Source: Oscillospiraceae bacterium
GTDB taxonomy: Bacteria; Bacillota; Clostridia; Oscillospirales; Oscillospiraceae
DNA length: 64,000 nt
Direction: 5' to 3'
Assembly (NCBI GenBank): GCA_015067665.1
Contig: SVLZ01000004.1
Coordinates: 1-64,000 of the forward strand
The notes beneath the pieces were generated by a model, which ran no database searches, was not told the origin of the DNA, and was given only the letters and a program-made list of their open reading frames with translations. Position 1 is the first letter of the stretch. Each line of letters starts with the position of its first letter. Below are positions 1 through 8,952 of the stretch, one piece after another. A program made the translations under genes and the position numbers.

Positions 1-1
1 T

Positions 2-253
2 TGGTTCTTAAAAACAATCACATTTGAATCTGTACTTACAGAAGTAAATGAGACGGGCGGAGTTATGTTTGCTCAGGTCGGTAAAGAGGTAGATGGCTGT
101 GATTTGTTTATCAACTGCGGACAGATGGATGAAAGTAGCGTACCTGCGCCGGATTTGACGAACAACATTTGGAAGTTCAAGTTTGAAAACGAATTCAAGA
201 GCATCACTCTGACTCACACTGGCGAGTGCGACGAATGCACTGTAACGGAATAA
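2..253 (+). CDS. C-terminal fragment of a hypothetical protein, truncated by the window start
   Basis: Open frame 2 runs from the window edge (WFLKTITFESVLTEVNETGGVMFAQVGKEV...) to a TAA at 253. Confidence 0.4.
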   Translation, partial: WFLKTITFESVLTEVNETGGVMFAQVGKEVDGCDLFINCGQMDESSVPAPDLTNNIWKFKFENEFKSITLTHTGECDECTVTE

Positions 254-299
254 CCGAATCAACAACGAAATAAAAAGAGCCTGCGACGCACAAAACATC

Positions 300-330
300 G
301 TAGGGACACCCGTCCCCGGGTGTCCCTGCA
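300..330. repeat. Short palindromic intergenic repeat, GTAGGG-[palindrome]-CCCTGCA type
   Basis: gtagggacacccgtccccgggtgtccctgca; same plan as the units at 62173-62204 and 63150-63244. Confidence 0.55.
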
Positions 331-349
331 AAAGAATCTCAAAACCAAC

Positions 350-386
350 CAAGGCGGTGGAGTTTTTCTCCACCGCCTTGATTTTG
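350..386. terminator. Rho-independent terminator-like hairpin
   Basis: caaggcggtggag-ttttt-ctccaccgccttg followed by attttgg. Confidence 0.6.
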
Positions 387-419
387 GCGCAATGCCGGGT
401 TTTGTAGAGCGATTTGTTG

Positions 420-1076
420 TTATGTGGAGATTTCGTTGGGCGCCATTGCGGTTTTATGATTTCTTTTTTTAATAAGCGAGATGACAAAATCAATGCCGAG
501 CGTCTTGATCAGCAGACCCAAAAAGGAACTGAAGAAGATGGTTGTCCCTGAAAGGATCCCACCGATAATTACGATGGCAATGTCTGTGATCAGTAAGGCT
601 TTGCCAATTTTGAAGCGCGTATACTTGTTGATAATGAGCGCAATTACATCTGTTCCACCGGAGCTGGAATCTACATAGAACATAATACCGCTTGCAAAGG
701 CGATGATCACAGAACCGATGGCGGCAGATAAATAGGGGCTTTTAATAACCGGTGTTGGGAATACCAAAATCGGTTCCAATATACCGATGAGGGCAGTTGT
801 TAAAATGGAGCCTATAAGGGTCTTTATGCCCATTTCTTTTCCTAAAAGGATAAAGGCCAGCACGATCAGGAAAGAGTTGATCGCAGTTAAAATACTGCCG
901 GGGGAGAAATGCAGAAAGGACTCTAAGATAACGGAAATGCCGGATGTTCCACCTAACAGAAGAGAGTGAGGGAAGATAAACAGCAGTGTGCTGCAGGCGT
1001 ATAGAAGACTGCCGATAATAATAAATATGTAATCCTTAATAGATGTTACCCGTGCGGGCCGGTTTTCATGGCGCAT
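420..1076 (-). CDS. YitT family membrane protein
   Basis: 218 aa, multiple hydrophobic segments, YitT-like motifs (LLGGTSGISVIL, DSSSGGTDVIALI). Confidence 0.8.
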   Translation of the reverse strand: MRHENRPARVTSIKDYIFIIIGSLLYACSTLLFIFPHSLLLGGTSGISVILESFLHFSPGSILTAINSFLIVLAFILLGKEMGIKTLIGSILTTALIGILEPILVFPTPVIKSPYLSAAIGSVIIAFASGIMFYVDSSSGGTDVIALIINKYTRFKIGKALLITDIAIVIIGGILSGTTIFFSSFLGLLIKTLGIDFVISLIKKRNHKTAMAPNEIST

Positions 1077-1108
1077 GTTACCTCCTATGTTATGCGTAAT
1101 AGTTCGTT

Positions 1109-1813
1109 TTATAGAAGAATCTCCTTGTTTGTTCCGTAGAAAATATCGGCACGAAAACTGATAAGGTTGAAGAAATCTTCTAACTTTATCCAGTAATCCG
1201 GTGCGAAGTCCATTTCATAGGAATGACCCCAAATGTAGAAAATCTGCGGCGTTTCTGTCTGCAGTTCCACAAATGCCTGACCCAGCTCCATCATTTTCTC
1301 GAAATCGAGATGGAATACGGTAGGGTTAAAGCGCAGAAGATTCTCCTGTAGATCAAAGCGGTGATCACAAGTAATGGTACGCGCGTATTGAATACCTGTA
1401 TTGTGCTTTATAAGACCTGCAACGCGGTCGTCGTTATTCACACCGCCGCAGGGATATGCCATACCTACAACCTCATAGCCCGCGAGCTCGGATAGGTTGA
1501 GACGGTCGGTTTCAACTTGACGAATCACCTCGTCGTCGGTACATTTTGTGAGATTTTGGTGTGTAAGTGTATGTGCGGCAATTTCGTGCCCATCGTAAAT
1601 GGTTTTTATATCCTCGGGATGTACTTTGTAGTGAGCAATGCGCTGACTGTTATGAGGAAGGATGCCTCTTGTGGATAAAAGTTCAGAATTGATATTAAAA
1701 GTAGATTTTAAGCCGTATTTATTCAGCAGTTCTATCAATCGAATATCCTGTGTAACACCATCATCATAACTAAAGGTTATGGCTTTCTTCTTTTCCTGTT
1801 CTACAAAACGCAT
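1109..1813 (-). CDS. Polysaccharide deacetylase family protein
   Basis: ITFSYDDGVTQD...KYGLKSTFNIN...HEIAAHTLTH...YPCGG NodB-like motifs; start taken at internal Met (MRFVEQEKKKAITFSYDDG). Confidence 0.8.
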   Translation of the reverse strand: MRFVEQEKKKAITFSYDDGVTQDIRLIELLNKYGLKSTFNINSELLSTRGILPHNSQRIAHYKVHPEDIKTIYDGHEIAAHTLTHQNLTKCTDDEVIRQVETDRLNLSELAGYEVVGMAYPCGGVNNDDRVAGLIKHNTGIQYARTITCDHRFDLQENLLRFNPTVFHLDFEKMMELGQAFVELQTETPQIFYIWGHSYEMDFAPDYWIKLEDFFNLISFRADIFYGTNKEILL

Positions 1814-1954
1814 ATTAAGAACTCCTTTTAATCTGCGGGCGGTGCGGATTGCAGCTGACAAATAGGCATTGGCAATAATGATTTTTAATATCTAAATTGG
1901 TTCTGATGTGCCGTTAAAGGTAGTTGCTGTGCGCAGGCAAGCGTACGTATCCGC

Positions 1955-3049
1955 TTAATTGTATCTTCCGTATTTGTGTGCAGCGTTGTACATTGCAATA
2001 ACATTTTCAATGGGGGAGTTGTCCTGTATTGCATGTGTGGGTGCAAAATGATAGCCACCGACGGACATCATCGTTTCGAGCGTTTGTTTACAGACAGCCT
2101 CGGTCTCCTTGGCGGTGCCATAAGCAAGAGGGCCTGCGGTTGAAATACAGCCTCTGAAATTGAGTCTGCCGCCAAATTTTTCTGCGAGATATTCTGGGGA
2201 CATATTTGCTGCTTCAGGCTGAAGCGTGTCAACACCCCGGATACCGATCTCAATAAAATCCTCGTATGCCCAGCTGCTGCTTCCGCATGTGTGCATTATA
2301 CTTGGCAGATTATAGGATGCGGCTAACTCAGCAAACTGCTTATGTATTGGCTTTATGTGTTTTCTGTATAGATCAAGACTTATCATTGGCGCGATCTGCG
2401 TGCCGAGATCCTCGCCGAGCCAGACAAAATCAAGGTGATCCTTACATTTTTCGATCAATCGTTCCATCATTTTGAGCTGGAAATCGGCACGACGCTTTAT
2501 GAAGCTTAGAGCGGCCTCGTTTCCAAGAAAAAGATGGCAGAGGACATCCTCCATACCCATAATGCGACCATTGGAGTTGATGATATCAGGAACACCGGGG
2601 TTTCCTACATAAAGAGCGTACTGACCGTTATAGTGTTTTGCTACTTCAAGGGCACCATCGTAGTCAAAGTTGTCAGCGTCTGGAACAGGGAATGTATCAA
2701 AATCCTCGTCCTCAGCATCTTTAAGGGGGAAATCACAGAAATCCCAATAACCACCGGTGCCGTGCTGTACCCAACGCATAATACAGCCCTCGAGCTGATC
2801 GACGCGCCTGTTTTCGGGTGCTTCAAAAAGCGGTTTGCCGATATATTTTGCACCGATTCCACGGTAATCCACACCAAGTGCAACGAGGAGTTCCTCTTGA
2901 GAATTAGCGCCCAGTGCTTCGCAAAGTCGCTTGTTGATCCCTGCGTTTGCATCATAGCCGATGGTTACGCGGTCTGTTTTTTCGTAAGCAAAGGTGCGTC
3001 TGACACGTTCCTTTGAGGTCATAGTTTCTGGAGCTTTAATAATTTGCAT
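1955..3049 (-). CDS. Uroporphyrinogen decarboxylase (URO-D)/MtaA-like family protein, putative methyltransferase
   Basis: TSKERVRRTFAYEKTDRV N-terminus; IMHTCGSSSW metal-ligand-like motif; URO-D fold pattern. Confidence 0.75.
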   Translation of the reverse strand: MQIIKAPETMTSKERVRRTFAYEKTDRVTIGYDANAGINKRLCEALGANSQEELLVALGVDYRGIGAKYIGKPLFEAPENRRVDQLEGCIMRWVQHGTGGYWDFCDFPLKDAEDEDFDTFPVPDADNFDYDGALEVAKHYNGQYALYVGNPGVPDIINSNGRIMGMEDVLCHLFLGNEAALSFIKRRADFQLKMMERLIEKCKDHLDFVWLGEDLGTQIAPMISLDLYRKHIKPIHKQFAELAASYNLPSIMHTCGSSSWAYEDFIEIGIRGVDTLQPEAANMSPEYLAEKFGGRLNFRGCISTAGPLAYGTAKETEAVCKQTLETMMSVGGYHFAPTHAIQDNSPIENVIAMYNAAHKYGRYN

Positions 3050-3091
3050 CTTGACATCTCCTTGTTAAGATTATTGGATGGGAGGCCGTTT

Positions 3092-3742
3092 TTATAGCGA
3101 TTGGTCTCCTTCAATATATTTCTTAAAAATAACGGAAAGAAAAAGGGCGCGAATATATGCCATACAAGAGAATCCAATTATCATAAAAATAAAGATTTCC
3201 CACTCCAAGGCTCCAGCGATAAAAAATGCTGCAACAATAGGCAGGGCGGCAAGGAGCAAAAACATAATGGAGTAGGGGAGGTGCTTGAGGGCGAGTCCAA
3301 AGGCAGCGCGCAAGTATCCCTTTACGCTGTTATTAAACTGCGCCAAAAGAGGGTAGATGTACAGCGCGGCCATAAAAAAGAGTGCGGAAAATATAAGCAT
3401 TACAACAAATGCCCATTTGTATAGAACAGCATATTCCATAATATTCCACATTACAAAGAGATCAAAGACCACTATAATAGTAATTACAGACAGAATGAGA
3501 TGAAGGAATATTCCTTGCTTTAGGTTTTGACGAAAAGCGTGGAAGAAATCACGGGTCACATATGTTTCTTCGTTACGAACCAGTTTAAGGCAAACGCTAT
3601 AGAGCGCAGATATACAAGCACCTACGGTTACAATCGGTAGGCAGCCTAATAGGAATAAAATGTTCAGCCATATTAAGTCAAAGATGCGTGTGAAAAAGCG
3701 AAAAAAGCCGCTGAACAAAAAATTGTTTTTCAAACAGATCAC
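3092..3742 (-). CDS. YesL/DUF624 family membrane protein
   Basis: GFFRFFTRIFDLIWLNILFLLGCLPIVTVGACISALYSVCLKLVRNEE is YesL-like. Confidence 0.75.
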   Translation of the reverse strand: MICLKNNFLFSGFFRFFTRIFDLIWLNILFLLGCLPIVTVGACISALYSVCLKLVRNEETYVTRDFFHAFRQNLKQGIFLHLILSVITIIVVFDLFVMWNIMEYAVLYKWAFVVMLIFSALFFMAALYIYPLLAQFNNSVKGYLRAAFGLALKHLPYSIMFLLLAALPIVAAFFIAGALEWEIFIFMIIGFSCMAYIRALFLSVIFKKYIEGDQSL

Positions 3743-4572
3743 TCCTGAGGATTTGTATGTTCCTGTGTCGGTGTATGGCCGGTTATTTTTTTGTAGGTGC
3801 GGAAAAATGCAGAATAATCACGGTATCCAATTTGCCTTGCCACATCTTTTGCCGGCATACCCTTCTGCAAAAGATGCTGTGCCAAGGCAATGCGCCGATA
3901 GGTGATGTATTCAAAAGGCGTTGTGCCAACATAGTTTCTGAAAAGTCGATTCAAATGTATCTTGCTGATGTAGAATTGCTCGCAAAGCATTTCCAATGTC
4001 AGATACGCAGTTAAATTCTGATTTATGTAATTGATGATAGGGACAACCTTTGTAAAGAGCGGTGTGCTTTCTGCGGGATGCTGGAAGGAATGATGAATCT
4101 CTGCAAGCTTTGCCAGAAGTGCCTCAATGTAAAAAGAGCGAAGCTTTTCCGAGAGACTCATAGGAAGATTGTTGCAATTAATAAGTGCATCCATAAAAGG
4201 ATACAGATCAAATTTCCGCAAATTGGAATAGCAAACTTCTTGGGGTCCGCTGGCTTCGTTATCTGAAAACACGGAGAGCAAGAAAGATCTGTGCTGAGGT
4301 TCAATAAGCTTCGCGTCAAAATGAATCGTGTATCTTTTGTATCGGTCAACGGAGTTAACACGAACGCCGTGAATGGCGTGGGGCGCGAGCAACAACAGGC
4401 TATCCGGCTTTAATCTGTATTGCTTTCCCTCTACAAAATAGTCTGCTTCGCCTTCCACAAAGTAGTATAGCTCATAGATGTCATGATAATGCATCTGAAA
4501 CTCCCGATCGTACTCCACAGTGTCGAGGTAGTGGAAAACAACATCAGTATTGTAGCTTACCAAGGATGCCAT
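3739..4572 (-). CDS. AraC family transcriptional regulator (cupin N-terminal, HTH C-terminal)
   Basis: HYHDIYELYYFVEGEADYFVEG cupin; LEMLCEQFYISKIHLNRLFRNYVGTTPFEYITYRRI...IGYRDYSAFFRTYKKITGHTP HTH. Confidence 0.88.
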   Translation of the reverse strand: MASLVSYNTDVVFHYLDTVEYDREFQMHYHDIYELYYFVEGEADYFVEGKQYRLKPDSLLLLAPHAIHGVRVNSVDRYKRYTIHFDAKLIEPQHRSFLLSVFSDNEASGPQEVCYSNLRKFDLYPFMDALINCNNLPMSLSEKLRSFYIEALLAKLAEIHHSFQHPAESTPLFTKVVPIINYINQNLTAYLTLEMLCEQFYISKIHLNRLFRNYVGTTPFEYITYRRIALAQHLLQKGMPAKDVARQIGYRDYSAFFRTYKKITGHTPTQEHTNPQE

Positions 4573-4957
4573 ATTACAATGCCTCCTGTAATTGTTTTTC
4601 TATTGTTAATAATATCATGCAAAGGGAAAATGTCAATGGGAAGATAATAGGGGCAGAAATGCTTACATTTGGAAAATATGGGACAAAACGACCAATTTTA
4701 TAATGTAAAACCAGCGGAAAATAGATGTTATTGATAAAAAATATATAGGAATACGGAAAATGCATTTTAGAAAATATGGTAATTTGAGCAATGAAAATGT
4801 AAATACGAACAATTCCAAAGGCAGAGGGTTTATGGTAAAATTACAATAGAACCAAAATAAGCAAAAGAAATACAAGTGTTTTTATGGGAATATAGCAAAA
4901 ATGCTGATATTGCGTATATGCCTTTGCATATAAGAAATGGATTTTGGAGGATATGCT

Positions 4958-6022
4958 ATGCAGGATAGAATTTATCCCGGACGGCCGTGGCTGGACACCG
5001 ATGGCAATCGAATTCAGGCCCATGCGGGATATATGCTATACCACGACGACACCTTTTACTGGTATGGTGAGAATAAAGAGAAAAGCTTTTGTGAATATGA
5101 ATTATGGCACTGGGGCGTGAGACTTTACTCTTCAAAGGATCTTTACAACTGGAAGAGCGAAGGCATTATTGTGCCGCCGTGTATAGAGGACCCCAATCAT
5201 CCTCTTCATCCCAAGCGAATGATGGATCGCCCTCATATTCTTTATAACGAGAAAACCGGCAAATTCGTAATGTGGATAAAGATCATGAACCCCTGTGATG
5301 TGCAGTATATGGTAATTGCCACCAGTGATTCCATTAAGGGCCCTTATACCATCGTCAATAAGTGCCTCCGCCCCGGCGGTATGAACTCCGGCGACTTTGA
5401 TTTGGTTAAATTCGAAGATGGGCGTGCTGTGATCGTATTTGAAAAGGTTCATTCCGATATGATCGTTATGGATCTTACAGAGGATTACTTAGATGTAACA
5501 GATCACTGGACCTCTCATTATCCCAGACCTTGTCCGCCTCATGTCCGAGAAGGTCCTGCAGTCTTTTTCCGTAACGGAAAGGGATACATAATTACTTCGG
5601 GAACCACCGGCAAGATGCCGAACCCGTCGGAAACGGCAACATTTACGGATATTCACGGGGAGTGGACAATTCTTGGAGATCCCCATGTAGACGATCCCAA
5701 GAAAACCTCCTTTGACAGTCAGATCTCTTGTATTTTCAAGCATCCGCATTATGAAGATTTGTACATTGCAATGGCGGACCGCTGGCTCAATGACCTTTCG
5801 GAGGATGGACCTACGGGTATTGAGTTTTTTGCTGCCAAGCTGGATCCCAAGTATCCTATGGATCCTGCGCGTCGAGAGCAAATTCGCAAGATGCGGATGG
5901 AGGATGTTACACAGAAAAACACAGCAATGGCGGACTATGTTTGGCTGCCGATCAAGTTTGAAGACGATGTGCCTAAGATCTATTGGCACGATGAATGGAG
6001 AATTGAAGACGTATTAGAATAA
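4958..6022 (+). CDS. Glycoside hydrolase family 43-like protein
   Basis: RPWLDTDGNRIQAHAGYMLYHDDTFYWYGENK...DDP...DRPHILYNEKTGKFVMW five-bladed beta-propeller pattern; start at ATG 4958 behind GGAGG. Confidence 0.8.
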   Translation: MQDRIYPGRPWLDTDGNRIQAHAGYMLYHDDTFYWYGENKEKSFCEYELWHWGVRLYSSKDLYNWKSEGIIVPPCIEDPNHPLHPKRMMDRPHILYNEKTGKFVMWIKIMNPCDVQYMVIATSDSIKGPYTIVNKCLRPGGMNSGDFDLVKFEDGRAVIVFEKVHSDMIVMDLTEDYLDVTDHWTSHYPRPCPPHVREGPAVFFRNGKGYIITSGTTGKMPNPSETATFTDIHGEWTILGDPHVDDPKKTSFDSQISCIFKHPHYEDLYIAMADRWLNDLSEDGPTGIEFFAAKLDPKYPMDPARREQIRKMRMEDVTQKNTAMADYVWLPIKFEDDVPKIYWHDEWRIEDVLE

Positions 6023-6032
6023 TCCGAGGTGT

Positions 6033-7094
6033 ATGGATATGTATTTAGAACTCTTAAAGCAGCGCAATTTACCTGCGCTCCGCAGCAGAGAAGAAATGCT
6101 CAAAATATTGCAGGAAGAGGAATATGGCTATATGCCCCCTCCACCGGAGAAGCTGACTTGGACGGTCCAACCGGATGTTGTGTACAAGTTCGGCGGTGAC
6201 AAGGCAAGCTACAGCAGAGTGACCCTGCAATATACGCTTAAAGGAAAAACCGGACAATTCCCTGTAGATTGCGTGATTCCCAATAAGCCGGGAAAGCATC
6301 CTTTTTTCATACATATCGGCTTTAGCCAAGGGCTGCCCAATTATGGCAACCCTACAGAGGAGCTGATCGATGAAGGCTTTGCGGTTCTTTCCTTTGATAA
6401 AAACGATGTTACCCAGGATAACGATGACTGGACAGACGGGCTTGCCGGCATTTTGTATCCGGAAGGAAAACGGCAGAAGCCTACTGATCCCGGCAAGATC
6501 GCTATGTGGGCATGGGCGGCACAGCGCGTTATGGACTATGCCCTGACGGTAGAGAGCTTAGATCCCGCGGGCGGCATTGTTTGCGGACATTCCCGTTTAG
6601 GCAAGACTGCACTGCTAACCGCAGCGACCGATGCGCGCTTTGCGTTCGCCCACTCCAATGATTCCGGCTGTTCCGGTGCGGCGCTGGCAAGAGGAAATGC
6701 CCGGGAGACCGTTGCAAGGATCTGCGAACTGTTTCCCTATTGGTTCTGCGAGAACTATTTGAAATATCCGAATAATGAAGAGGAAATGCCTTTTGATCAA
6801 CACTTCCTGGTGGCTTCTATTGCACCCAGATATGTAAGCGTTGGCAGCGCGGAGCGGGATGTTTTTGCGGATCCTCTATCGGAACTGCTTACTTGTATTG
6901 CGGCAAGTGAAGCCTATGATGCACAGGGTGTAGACGGCCTTATATTTGAAAATGCCCCGTTAACAGCGGGAAATGCATATCAGAAGGGCAAAATTGGCTA
7001 CTATATGCGTGCCGGCACCCACTGCTTCAGCAGAACAGATTGGCTTGCACTGATTGCATTTATTAGAGAACATACAGGAAGGAACACGCAATGA
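6033..7094 (+). CDS. Alpha/beta hydrolase, CE15 glucuronoyl esterase-like
   Basis: GIVCGHSRLGKTALLTAATDARFAFAHSNDSGCSGAALARG nucleophile elbow and RFA..HSNDSG context resemble CE15/acetylxylan esterase families. Confidence 0.65.
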   Translation: MDMYLELLKQRNLPALRSREEMLKILQEEEYGYMPPPPEKLTWTVQPDVVYKFGGDKASYSRVTLQYTLKGKTGQFPVDCVIPNKPGKHPFFIHIGFSQGLPNYGNPTEELIDEGFAVLSFDKNDVTQDNDDWTDGLAGILYPEGKRQKPTDPGKIAMWAWAAQRVMDYALTVESLDPAGGIVCGHSRLGKTALLTAATDARFAFAHSNDSGCSGAALARGNARETVARICELFPYWFCENYLKYPNNEEEMPFDQHFLVASIAPRYVSVGSAERDVFADPLSELLTCIAASEAYDAQGVDGLIFENAPLTAGNAYQKGKIGYYMRAGTHCFSRTDWLALIAFIREHTGRNTQ

Positions 7095-8014
7095 AAGAGA
7101 GTCGGTTACATAGAACAGGCAGATTGATAAAAAAGTATTGGATCCTGTATCTGATGCTTCTGGCACCGATTGCTGCCCTAATTATCTTTCATTACGTGCC
7201 GTTTTACGGAATTTTGATGGCATTTCAAAATTTCAAACCAAGCTTGGGTGTTTCCGGCAGCCAATGGGTAGGATTCAAGCATTTTGAAACATTTATTAAC
7301 TATCCGTATTTTGGGCGGTTGATCAAAAATACGTTAACGCTGAGCCTCTATGCGTTGGCTTGTTTCCCTATGCCGATCGCGCTGGCGATCATGTTCAACG
7401 AGATCCGCAGCAATAGATTGAAGAAAACTTGTCAGACGATTCTTTATTTACCGCACTTTGTATCTACCGTCGTGGTATGCGGTATGACGCTGATGTTTAT
7501 TAAGGAAGAGGGCGGCCTCATCAATATGATCATAGAGGCCTTCGGGGGCGAGGCAAAAGAGTGGATTTCTTTCCCGGAGCTCTTCCCGCTCATTTACCAG
7601 TCCAGCGGCGTGTGGACGAGCCTTGGCTGGGGCACGATCCTTTACACAGCATCACTGGCCTCGCTTTCCCAAGAACATATAGAAGCTGCGCGAATGGACG
7701 GTGCCAGCAGGATGCAGATCATTCGGCATATTTATATCCCTCACCTGAAGCCCATTATTATCATTCAGCTGATTTTACAATTGGGCGGTATTTTGTCTGT
7801 TGGATTTGAAAAGGCATATCTCTTGCAGAATCCTTTGAATCTTTCGGCAAGCAGCATTATCTCTACCTATTCCTATGGTGTGGGCTTAGTCGGCGGTGAG
7901 TACAGCTACGCGGCGGCTATCGGCCTGTTCAATAACATTATCAGCATTATTATGGTGCTTACGACAAACTTTATCAGCAAAAAGGTCTCCGATGAGAGAC
8001 TGGGCCTGATTTAA
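7091..8014 (+). CDS. Carbohydrate ABC transporter permease (LplB/YteP type)
   Basis: KKYWILYLMLLAPIAALIIFHYVPFYGILMAFQNFKP; EAARMDGASRMQIIRHIYIPHL EAA loop. Confidence 0.88.
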   Translation: MKESRLHRTGRLIKKYWILYLMLLAPIAALIIFHYVPFYGILMAFQNFKPSLGVSGSQWVGFKHFETFINYPYFGRLIKNTLTLSLYALACFPMPIALAIMFNEIRSNRLKKTCQTILYLPHFVSTVVVCGMTLMFIKEEGGLINMIIEAFGGEAKEWISFPELFPLIYQSSGVWTSLGWGTILYTASLASLSQEHIEAARMDGASRMQIIRHIYIPHLKPIIIIQLILQLGGILSVGFEKAYLLQNPLNLSASSIISTYSYGVGLVGGEYSYAAAIGLFNNIISIIMVLTTNFISKKVSDERLGLI

Positions 8015-8029
8015 GGGAGGGGAGAGAAA

Positions 8030-8932
8030 ATGCTTAAGAAACAGCGAAAACGGATAGAGCTTTTTGATGTAGTAAATACCGGTCTTGTGGTATTCATTAC
8101 GATTTTGTTTTTATATCCGTTATATTTCTGCGTTGTCGCTTCCTTTTCGGCTCCCAGCGAGGTCATGGCAGGCAATACGATTTTCTGGTTTAAGGGCTTC
8201 AATTTTGAAAGCTATAAATATGCATTGCAGCAAGAACAGCTGTGGGTAGGTTATCGCAACACCATTATTTATACGTTTCTCGGTACACTGTACAGTTTGA
8301 TCATGACGATTCCGACGGCCTATGCGATGTCTAAGCGGGACTTGCCGTTGCGTAGAGGGGTTATGTGGCTGTACCTGCTTACTATGTATTTTGGTGGCGG
8401 CATGATTCCTACCTATTTCTTGATCAAGAACTTAGGCCTGCTGGACAACCCGTTGGTTATGATTGTTGGAACGGGCTGCTCTGCATTTCACCTGATCATT
8501 ACCAGAAACTATTTTACCAACAGCATCCCGGGGGATCTTTACGAAGCGGCAGAGATCGACGGTGCGAACGAATGGTTTTGCTTCAGTAAGATCGCAATGC
8601 CGCTGGCAAAGCCCATCATCGCGGTGGTGGCTGTGCAATGTGCCGTCGGCAAATGGAATAGTTACTTTAATGCATTGCTATACATTCGATCCGATGAGTA
8701 TAAGCCTTTGCAGCTTGTTCTGCGTGAAATGCTGATCACCAGTAAGGTTTCTACCGGCGATGTGGAAATCCTGGATCCGGATATGTTAGCGCAGATTATG
8801 GAGCGAATGCTCTTGGCAGAAGGTATGCAATATGCAGTGATCTTTATCGCCAGCGCACCGCTGCTGATCGTATTCCCGTTTATTCAGAAGTACTTTGTAC
8901 AGGGCACACTGGTTGGCTCTGTTAAAGGATAA
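8030..8932 (+). CDS. Carbohydrate ABC transporter permease (LplC/YtcP type)
   Basis: YEAAEIDGANEWFCFSKIAMPLAKP EAA loop; C-terminal FPFIQKYFVQGTLVGSVKG typical of the family. Confidence 0.9.
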   Translation: MLKKQRKRIELFDVVNTGLVVFITILFLYPLYFCVVASFSAPSEVMAGNTIFWFKGFNFESYKYALQQEQLWVGYRNTIIYTFLGTLYSLIMTIPTAYAMSKRDLPLRRGVMWLYLLTMYFGGGMIPTYFLIKNLGLLDNPLVMIVGTGCSAFHLIITRNYFTNSIPGDLYEAAEIDGANEWFCFSKIAMPLAKPIIAVVAVQCAVGKWNSYFNALLYIRSDEYKPLQLVLREMLITSKVSTGDVEILDPDMLAQIMERMLLAEGMQYAVIFIASAPLLIVFPFIQKYFVQGTLVGSVKG

Positions 8933-8952
8933 ATTAGTTTAGGAGGAACATT

